Source of the DNA: a bacterium | Lineage (GTDB): Bacteria; SZUA-79; Acidulodesulfobacterales; Acidulodesulfobacteraceae | Direction of reading: 5' to 3' | Assembly: GCA_021791295.1 (NCBI GenBank) | Contig: JAJYWW010000048.1 | Coordinates: forward strand, 1-10,757 | Length of the DNA: 10,757 bases | In this document: positions 6,268 to 10,757 of the stretch, piece by piece | How the letters are laid out: every line of letters starts with the position of its first letter | Position numbering within the stretch: the stretch's first letter is position 1 | Made by a program: the position numbers and the translations under genes | The notes under the pieces: generated by a model | The model's input: the letters and a program-made list of their open reading frames with translations, nothing else | What the model was told of the DNA's origin: nothing | Database searches by the model: none

Positions 6268-6298
6268 AATACGATACTGAATTGTCGGTATTTTTTTT
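6268..6298 (+). terminator. Probable Rho-independent terminator after the cytochrome c gene
   Basis: AATAC (6268-6272) pairs with GTATT (6288-6292), and GA/TC inside the loop can add pairs after a bulge. Eight T residues follow at 6291-6298. The stem is short, but the T-tract and its place 2 bp after the stop codon support the call. Confidence 0.5.
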
Positions 6299-6313
6299 AG
6301 CAGATATATTATG

Positions 6314-6364
6314 AAAATAGGGAATAGGTATATTTTATAAAAAAATAAGCCGGTTCCCTATTTT
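6314..6364. terminator. Inverted repeat between convergent genes, probable bidirectional terminator
   Basis: AAAATAGGGAA (6314-6324) and TTCCCTATTTT (6354-6364) are perfect 11-bp complements around a 29-nt loop. The repeat lies between the plus-strand cytochrome c gene and the minus-strand HicB-like gene and ends in T-rich sequence on both strands. The long loop makes it weaker than a classical terminator. Confidence 0.5.
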
Positions 6365-6399
6365 GTTTTGAAGATAATAAAATATTTTATGCTTTATCT

Positions 6400-6609
6400 T
6401 CATACTGCAAGTTCCAATAATTCGTCTGCGGAAGAAACATTTTTGCCAAGCTCTTCGTTGTAAACCTCTAACCAACCGACGATTGCTTCCCTAAGGTTTG
6501 ATTTTAATTCTTCTAAATTATCGCCTTCGGTGACGCATCCGGGAAGAGCCGGAACTTCAGCCCAGTAACCGCCTTCTTCCGCTCCATGAATAACAGCTTT
6601 AATTATCAT
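6400..6609 (-). CDS. HicB-like antitoxin family protein, solitary
   Basis: A 69-residue minus-strand protein. Its core, GGYWAEVPALPGCVTEGDNLEELKSNLREAI, is the typical HicB-family partial RNase H-like fold, and it lacks the C-terminal DNA-binding domain of longer HicB proteins. AAGAAGG (6617-6623 on the minus strand) precedes the ATG by 7 nt. In classical hicAB loci the toxin gene hicA, about 60-80 codons long with a conserved His, lies beside hicB. I find no such ORF on either side: downstream there is a terminator, and upstream there are only 88 bp before a decayed insertion sequence. It may be an orphan that lost its toxin, or one of the many small solitary HicB-like proteins. Function unproven. 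Confidence 0.75.
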   Translation of the reverse strand: MIIKAVIHGAEEGGYWAEVPALPGCVTEGDNLEELKSNLREAIVGWLEVYNEELGKNVSSADELLELAV

Positions 6610-6697
6610 AATAAGACCTTCTTAAATTTATTTGTTTATATTTTAAGTTTACAAGATATATAAAATTTTTCAAATCATTTACCGGGCAAAGGATAAA

Positions 6698-6718
6698 AAC
6701 CCTAATCCCGATTTAGAA
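6698..6718 (+). repeat. Left terminal inverted repeat of the IS remnant
   Basis: Positions 6698-6718 contain CCCTAATCCCGATTTAGAA and pair perfectly, over 21 bp, with 7392-7412. The true IS end is probably at or within 1-3 bases of this boundary. Confidence 0.85.
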
Positions 6719-6726
6719 CTATATAA

Positions 6727-7191
6727 TATACAAAAGCGGGACTGCCTATTTTTGCAGAATATAACCATGCTATGGGCATAACGGAACTTGCGGATAAATA
6801 TCTTACGAGACCTAAAAGCAACAGGGGTTTTAATCCGTCCGTTTTTATAAATTCATTGGTTCTTCTTTTAACCGCAGGAGGCGTATGCCTTGACGATATA
6901 AGAGAACTTAAAAACGAAAAAGGAACTTTTAGGCATTACCAGCATTAAAACGATTCCCGAACCGGATACCATAGGAGACTGGCTGAGGAGAACCGATATT
7001 AACGGATTAAATATTATAAACTCTTCCGTAATAAAAAAAATAATGGAAAAATAAAAACTTTCAGATGGTCTTTCTTTAATATAGCCGGAAAAATAATAAA
7101 GCGTTCCGGCAGGATTATTCTGAAAATAAAAACCGATTTAGATAAATATATTGCTCTTTTGCATTTAAGGCAAAAGATATTTTATGCGTAG
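6727..7191 (+). pseudogene. Transposase pseudogene, IS1380 family (frameshifted, middle deleted)
   Basis: Three pieces in three reading frames read as one transposase. Piece 1 (about 6727-6930) includes the segment GITELADKYLTRPKSNRGF and a later TAGGVCLDDIRELKNEKG; its frame then stops at 6946. Piece 2, from about 6926 to the stop at 7052, continues in another frame with GITSIKTIPEPDTIGDWLRR. Piece 3, from about 7057 to TAG 7189-7191, gives TFRWSFFNIAGKIIKRSGR and ends with LRQKIFYA, a typical transposase C-terminus. One frameshift lies near 6926-6931, and a large deletion lies at the A-rich run 7030-7057, removing the centre where the DDE catalytic residues belong. About 150 residues remain of the usual 400 or more. 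Piece 1 has no good start codon before ATG 6772. The protein cannot be functional. Confidence 0.8.
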
Positions 7192-7391
7192 GTATTTGTT
7201 TATAACTATTAATTTAACATACTAAGGGATAGTCTTGTTGAAAAATACCCAAAAACCGCATATTTTTAAAATATTTTCGCAAATATATTTTTACTATTAA
7301 ATTAAAACGTAAAATATATATTTAATATAGTTCGATACGGCTTAAATTTTTTAAAAATAAGAATTTAGGCTTTAAAAAAGGAATATTAAAT

Positions 7392-7412
7392 TTCTAAATC
7401 GGGATTAGGGTT
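7392..7412 (-). repeat. Right terminal inverted repeat of the IS remnant
   Basis: Positions 7392-7412 (TTCTAAATCGGGATTAGGG and two more bases) are the exact reverse complement of 6698-6718. Confidence 0.85.
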
Positions 7413-7423
7413 GTCAACTTTTA

Positions 7424-7452
7424 TTGAAAAGTATTATAAACAGTGCTATAAT
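7424..7452 (+). promoter_or_regulatory. Promoter of the toxin-antitoxin operon
   Basis: TTGAAA (7424-7429), 17 bp, TATAAT (7447-7452), with an extended -10 TGC just before it (7444-7446). It lies entirely outside the right end of the insertion sequence, so the operon does not rely on an IS-borne promoter. The antitoxin ATG is 59 bp downstream of the -10. Confidence 0.6.
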
Positions 7453-7511
7453 AAAACTTATCTTAATAAATATCTATTATTTAATTATTGTTGAAAAAGC
7501 AGGAGGCATAT

Positions 7512-7751
7512 ATGCTAAGTATAACGGCAAACGAATTAAAAACAAAAGGGGCTTCGATTTTGGACAATGAAACCGTTATAACGGTAAGAGGCAAACGTAA
7601 ATTCGTCGTTATCGATTTTGATTACTATCAGTATCTTAGGGAATGCGAACTTAGCAGGGCAATAGAGGATACGAAAAAAGATATAGAAAACGGAAGGTTT
7701 ATTAAAGAAAGCGTAAAAAATCATTTAAAAAAACTCCGCAATGGCTTATGA
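7512..7751 (+). CDS. Phd/YefM-type antitoxin
   Basis: A 79-residue protein from ATG 7512, which has AGGAGG at 7501-7506. A TTG at 7488 is in frame but lies before that site. The N-terminal part (MLSITANELKTKGAS, then ETVITVRGKRKFVVID) is the Phd/YefM DNA-binding fold, and the C-terminal helix rich in Lys and Glu (RAIEDTKKDIENGRF onward) is the likely toxin-wrapping segment. Its 3' end overlaps the toxin gene by 11 bp, the usual translational coupling in type II modules. Antitoxins of this family neutralise the toxin by direct binding and usually repress their own operon, alone or with the toxin. Confidence 0.85.
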   Translation: MLSITANELKTKGASILDNETVITVRGKRKFVVIDFDYYQYLRECELSRAIEDTKKDIENGRFIKESVKNHLKKLRNGL

Positions 7752-8016
7752 TATAATTTTTACCCAAAGCTATACTAAGAAAGAAAAACGTTTTTTAAAG
7801 AAGCATCCCGATATATTTAATCAATATGTTAAAACTTTAGAATTGCTTGGATTAAACCCTTTTCATAATTCGCTCAGGTTGCACAAATTGGAAGGCGGCT
7901 TGAACGGCCTTTACTCCGTATCTATAAACATACAATATAGGATAACCGTTGAGTTTTTAATCAAAGACGATTCTATTATTCCAGTGGATGTCGGAACCCA
8001 TGACGATGTATATTGA
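7741..8016 (+). CDS. RelE/ParE-superfamily toxin (probable mRNA interferase)
   Basis: A 91-residue basic protein that overlaps the antitoxin gene by 11 bp. Features of the RelE/YafQ branch are visible: N-terminal helices rich in Lys (YTKKEKRFLKKHPDIF), then LNPFHNSLRLHKLEG, the strand GLYSVSINIQYRI with Arg67, and the C-terminal GTHDDVY with His87, matching the GxHxxLF-type ending of YafQ-like toxins. Such toxins cut mRNA on the ribosome when freed from the antitoxin. A role other than mRNA cleavage, as in ParE gyrase poisons, cannot be ruled out from sequence alone, but the terminal His favours RelE/YafQ. The gene appears intact. Confidence 0.85.
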   Translation: MAYDIIFTQSYTKKEKRFLKKHPDIFNQYVKTLELLGLNPFHNSLRLHKLEGGLNGLYSVSINIQYRITVEFLIKDDSIIPVDVGTHDDVY

Positions 8017-8191
8017 TAAAAAACGCTGATTTATCCTGCAAAGCGTTAAAATTATTTATAGATTTACAAATAATAATGGTTTATGATAAATTGACATAAT
8101 GCAAATAATGTAAATTATTTTGCTTTTTTTCAAAAAATTATATAAAATACCTTAATTTTTCATAAATAAAGCGCAGAGGCAGACCGTAAAA
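8017..8191 (+). promoter_or_regulatory. Intergenic region with candidate pheA promoters
   Basis: Two promoter candidates face pheA. TTGACA at 8091-8096 has only an AT-rich, poor -10 near 8114. TTGCTT (8120-8125), 17 bp, TAAAAT (8143-8148) is the better spaced of the two. An imperfect dyad, GCAAATAAT (8101-8109) and ATTATTTTGC (8114-8123), lies between. AACGCT/AGCGTT (8022-8027/8042-8047) after the toxin gene could form a small hairpin without a T-run. I see no leader peptide or T-box. Confidence 0.35.
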
Positions 8192-9271
8192 ATGGAAGAA
8201 CTTAAAAAACTGAGAAAAGAAATAGATGCCATAGACATGCAGCTAGTCGAACTTCTTAACAAAAGGGGAAAAATCGCCCTTAAAGTAGGGCAGGTTAAGT
8301 CGTCCAACAACAAAGCATACTACAATCCGGCGCGGGAAGGCGAGGTTTACAGAAACGTCATAAGCTACAACGAAGGACCGTTAAAGGACGAACATCTACA
8401 GAATATATTCAGGGAAATTATGTCTGCATGCATAACGGTACAGTCGGGAATAAGAATAAGCTATTTCGGGCCGGAGGGGACGTTCACCCATCTTGCCGCG
8501 ATAAAAAGGTTCGGCACTTCCAGAATGCTTCTGCCGGTTAAGACGATACCCGAAGTATTTAATTCCGTTTCGAAAGGCCTTTCCGAATACGGCGTGGTTC
8601 CGGTCGAAAATACTATTGAAGGAATGGTGAACGCTACGTTCGATATGTTCGTAAACTCAGACGTAACAATAATAGGAGAAGAAGTCATTCCTATAAGCCA
8701 TTTTCTTTTTTCCAAAGAAGACGATATAAAAAAGGTCAAAAAAATTTATTCTCATCCCCAGCCTTTCGGGCAGTGCAGAAATTTTCTGGAGGAAAATTTT
8801 AAAGAAGCCGAACTTATAGAAGCTTTTTCAACAGCAGATGCCTGTATTATGGCTTCCAACGAAAAAGGGGCGGCGGCTATCGCGTCAGAGGTTGCGGGCA
8901 GGATTTACGGTTTAAACGTCCTTCTGCCGCACATAGAAGACTACAGTAATAATTTTACGAGGTTTTTGATTATCTCTAACGGAGAGAAAACGCATAAGAC
9001 CGGCAAAGACAAGACCTCTATTTTATTTTCTATAAAAAATTCCGTAGGAGCGCTTTTTAAAATATTAAAACCGTTTTATGAAAACGAAATCAATATTACT
9101 AAAATAGAATCGAGGCCGTCCAAAAAATTCAACTGGGATTATCTGTTTTTTATCGACGTCGCCTGCCACGAATCGGACGAGAAACTAAAAAAAGCGTTAA
9201 AATCGATAGGTAAATATACGATATTCATCAAGATTCTCGGCTCATACGAATCGGCGGCAAAAAATATATAA
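8192..9271 (+). CDS. pheA: Bifunctional chorismate mutase / prephenate dehydratase (P-protein)
   Basis: A 359-residue cytoplasmic enzyme that turns chorismate into prephenate and then phenylpyruvate, the precursor of phenylalanine. Domain order: AroQ-type chorismate mutase (about 1-85), with Arg8, Arg25, Lys36 and Arg48-Glu49 in the places of the E. coli active-site residues; prephenate dehydratase (about 88-262), with YFGPEGTFTH, VPVENTIEGMVNATFD, SHPQPFGQC and the catalytic-region TRF at 256-258; then a C-terminal ACT domain (about 274-352), with GALF (286-289) and ESRP (306-309), the phenylalanine-binding motifs. Feedback inhibition by phenylalanine is therefore expected. Length is normal. 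The Shine-Dalgarno is weak (AGAGG, 12 nt before ATG). metF follows after 48 bp on the same strand, so the two may share a transcript. Confidence 0.95.
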   Translation: MEELKKLRKEIDAIDMQLVELLNKRGKIALKVGQVKSSNNKAYYNPAREGEVYRNVISYNEGPLKDEHLQNIFREIMSACITVQSGIRISYFGPEGTFTHLAAIKRFGTSRMLLPVKTIPEVFNSVSKGLSEYGVVPVENTIEGMVNATFDMFVNSDVTIIGEEVIPISHFLFSKEDDIKKVKKIYSHPQPFGQCRNFLEENFKEAELIEAFSTADACIMASNEKGAAAIASEVAGRIYGLNVLLPHIEDYSNNFTRFLIISNGEKTHKTGKDKTSILFSIKNSVGALFKILKPFYENEINITKIESRPSKKFNWDYLFFIDVACHESDEKLKKALKSIGKYTIFIKILGSYESAAKNI

Positions 9272-9319
9272 ATAATTCTGGATTAACGATTGCGCGGTAA
9301 TGACAGGGGTAAATGTTTT

Positions 9320-10225
9320 ATGACATTAATGAATTCAAAATCAAGTAATCGATTAAAAGAAAGTTTAGAAAATAACGTTTTCGTCTATACGTCCGAATTG
9401 TCTCCCGAAAGAGGCGCAGACCTTTCAAAAATGAAAGGGATTTACGAACTGTTGAAAGACCGCGTCCCCGCTTTTAATATTACCGACAATCAGGGCGCAA
9501 ATATGAAAATGTCTTCTCTTGCAGGTTCGATTTACATAAAACAGGAGGGAGGAGAGCCCATTTTTCAGCAGACCTGCAGGGACAGAAACCGGATGGCGTT
9601 GGAATCCGACCTGCTCGGCGCCGCCGCATTCGGCGTAAAAAATATTCTGGCTTTAACCGGCGACTATATTTCATTCGGCGACCACAAGCATGCAAAAGCC
9701 GTTTACGATATAGATTCGGTTAATTTAATCGAAATAGTAAAAGGGTTAAACGCGGGAGCAGATATGAACGGAAATAAACTGAACGGTCCTACGGATTTTT
9801 ATATAGGGGCGGCGGTAAATCCGGAATCCGTTCCGCTCGAACCCCAGCTCGTAAAGTTTGAAAAAAAAATTAAATCTGGATGCGATTTTTTTCAAACGCA
9901 GGCTGTTTTCGATATCGCCAAGTTTGCCGAATTCTACGATTTTTATAAAAACTTTAAAAATATCAAAATTATTGCCGGAATTTATATATTGAAATCCGCT
10001 AAAACCGCCCGCTTTATGAATAAATCCATCCCTGGAATTTACATTACCGAACAAATTATAAACGAACTGGAAAATGCTCCAGACCCGTTAAAAAAAGGAA
10101 TCGAAATTGCCGCTAGAACCGCAAAAGAATTAAAGCCGTTAGTCCACGGAATACATATAATGGCATACGGCATAGAAGATAAAATTCCTCTTTTTTTAGA
10201 TGAATTAGAAGCAGAAAACTCTTGA
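9320..10225 (+). CDS. metF: 5,10-methylenetetrahydrofolate reductase family protein
   Basis: A 301-residue flavoprotein of the MetF family, expected to reduce methylene-tetrahydrofolate to methyl-tetrahydrofolate in the cytoplasm. I chose ATG 9320, which has AGGGGT 9 nt upstream, over the in-frame TTG at 9290. Motifs: the N-terminal Glu in TSELSPERGAD (Glu26), ITDNQGANMKMSS (54-66), QQTCRDRNRMALESDLLGA (83-101), ALTGD (111-115, flavin-contacting region), VNPESVPLEPQ, and FFQTQAVFD (190-198, with the substrate-region Gln). This form, with long conserved blocks, is common in anaerobes, where methyl-tetrahydrofolate feeds methionine synthesis or the Wood-Ljungdahl pathway. The neighbouring pyruvate:ferredoxin oxidoreductase gene fits the second use but does not prove it; no MetV zinc protein gene is seen in the window. 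Confidence 0.9.
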   Translation: MTLMNSKSSNRLKESLENNVFVYTSELSPERGADLSKMKGIYELLKDRVPAFNITDNQGANMKMSSLAGSIYIKQEGGEPIFQQTCRDRNRMALESDLLGAAAFGVKNILALTGDYISFGDHKHAKAVYDIDSVNLIEIVKGLNAGADMNGNKLNGPTDFYIGAAVNPESVPLEPQLVKFEKKIKSGCDFFQTQAVFDIAKFAEFYDFYKNFKNIKIIAGIYILKSAKTARFMNKSIPGIYITEQIINELENAPDPLKKGIEIAARTAKELKPLVHGIHIMAYGIEDKIPLFLDELEAENS

Positions 10226-10251
10226 CATTCGGGCTTTAAAAAGTGTATAAT
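10222..10251 (+). promoter_or_regulatory. Near-ideal sigma70 promoter for the por gene
   Basis: A perfect TTGACA (10222-10227), an 18-bp spacer and a perfect TATAAT (10246-10251). The -35 box overlaps the metF stop codon TGA (10223-10225). The por ATG is 46 bp after the -10, so por should be transcribed strongly and separately from metF. Confidence 0.75.
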
Positions 10252-10297
10252 TTTTAAAACACCGATATAAAAATCTCAGGAAAAGGATAAATATTTT

Positions 10298-10757
10298 ATG
10301 ATGAAAGAAATAAGAATACACGGCAGAGGGGGTCAGGGTTCCGTTACCATGGCATCCATTCTTGCCCTCAGCTTTTTCGACGACGGAAATTACTGCCAGG
10401 CGTTTCCTTCTTTCGGGTCGGAAAGAACGGGCGCACCGGTTCAGGCTTTTGCGAGATTTTCGGATAAGCCTATCAGGACTAGGCACCAGATATACGAGCC
10501 GGATTATATAATCGTTCAGGATATAACTCTTCTTAAATCCGTTCCCGTTTACAAAGGCATTAAAGACGAAGGCAAAATTCTGATTAATTCCGAAGCCTCA
10601 ATAAAAGACGTTGCAGGAGAATTAGGCGGCACCAAGGAAGAAAACATAGTAATGTTTCCGGCATTAAAAATAGCCATGAAAATTTTAAACAAACCGATAG
10701 TCAACACGACCTTGCTCGGCGCATTCTCGGCGTTAAGCGGAGACGTCACCATAGATT
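10298..10757 (+). CDS. porG: Pyruvate:ferredoxin oxidoreductase gamma subunit (partial, cut by window end)
   Basis: An open frame of 153 codons runs off the window edge without a stop. It starts with two adjacent ATGs (10298 and 10301) after AAGGA (10283-10287). Recognisable gamma-subunit motifs of 2-oxoacid:acceptor oxidoreductases are present: IRIHGRGGQGSVTMASILA at the N-terminus, AFPSFGSERTGAPVQAFAR, then RTRHQIYEPDYIIVQD and the later NTTLLGAFSAL. The family usually has about 180-190 residues in this subunit, so roughly the last fifth is missing. The SFGSERTGAPV block favours the pyruvate enzyme over the 2-oxoglutarate one. The enzyme interconverts pyruvate and acetyl-CoA plus CO2 with ferredoxin. 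Genes for the delta, alpha and beta subunits would be expected just downstream. Confidence 0.9.
   Translation, partial: MMKEIRIHGRGGQGSVTMASILALSFFDDGNYCQAFPSFGSERTGAPVQAFARFSDKPIRTRHQIYEPDYIIVQDITLLKSVPVYKGIKDEGKILINSEASIKDVAGELGGTKEENIVMFPALKIAMKILNKPIVNTTLLGAFSALSGDVTID

Larger units (their letters stand above)
6698..7412 (+). mobile_element. Decayed, internally deleted IS1380-type insertion sequence
   Basis: The 715-bp element is bounded by perfect 21-bp inverted repeats and contains the beginning and end of a transposase gene but not the middle. Complete IS1380-family elements are usually well over 1.5 kb. I see no convincing target-site duplication just outside the ends, so the insertion is old or the ends recombined. 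Both ends are intact, so a related transposase supplied elsewhere in the genome might still act on it. The 200 bp between the transposase remnant and the right end are AT-rich and without an ORF. Confidence 0.75.

Noticed and set aside
6690..7425. Target-site duplication flanking the IS remnant
   Set aside because: The 4-6 bases just outside the two ends do not match in any alignment I tried.
8101..8123. Dyad GCAAATAAT/ATTATTTTGC before pheA as an operator
   Set aside because: It needs a one-base bulge and is composed almost only of A and T, so chance is a sufficient explanation. It is mentioned only within the intergenic entry.
1..10757. CRISPR array, tRNA or rRNA genes
   Set aside because: No regularly spaced repeats and no cloverleaf or conserved rRNA segments were noticed on either strand.

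Overview
The window looks like chromosomal DNA from an AT-rich Gram-negative bacterium, probably an anaerobe or facultative chemolithotroph. The reasons are two secreted proteins that combine an N-terminal single-heme motif with an outer-membrane-porin-like body, a periplasmic cytochrome c, a MetF of the kind common in anaerobes, and the start of a ferredoxin-dependent pyruvate oxidoreductase subunit. I would guess a deltaproteobacterial-type lineage, for instance the acidophilic Ca. Acidulodesulfobacterales type, but only a 16S or marker-gene search could settle that.

Region 1 (about 57-2350) is a two-component system: a membrane-bound HisKA_3-type histidine kinase and a NarL/LuxR-type response regulator. 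A 29-bp perfect inverted repeat lies over the -10 box of the kinase promoter.

Region 2 (about 2351-6298) is the main cargo. A 331-bp leader with strong RNA hairpins precedes two tandem genes for Cyc2-like fused cytochrome-porins, each followed by its own near-twin Rho-independent terminator. A 100-bp MITE-like inverted-repeat element follows, then a small secreted monoheme cytochrome c. Together with region 1 this reads as a sensor-controlled electron conduit: outer-membrane monoheme porin to periplasmic cytochrome c. Extracellular Fe(II) oxidation or a related electron uptake or export is the best guess. The two porin genes share a 125-bp stretch with no nucleotide difference, which suggests recent duplication or gene conversion.

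Region 3 (about 6300-8050) is an accessory island. It holds a solitary HicB-like gene on the minus strand, a decayed and internally deleted IS1380-type element (perfect 21-bp terminal repeats, frameshifted transposase remnants), and a Phd/YefM-RelE toxin-antitoxin pair with a good promoter.

Region 4 (about 8090-10757) is core metabolism: pheA (bifunctional chorismate mutase/prephenate dehydratase with ACT domain), metF (methylenetetrahydrofolate reductase) and the 5' part of a pyruvate:ferredoxin oxidoreductase gamma-subunit gene, cut by the window edge. The last gene has its own near-ideal promoter, whose -35 box overlaps the metF stop codon. metF beside por fits an acetyl-CoA-pathway type of C1 and pyruvate metabolism, but two genes do not prove that pathway.
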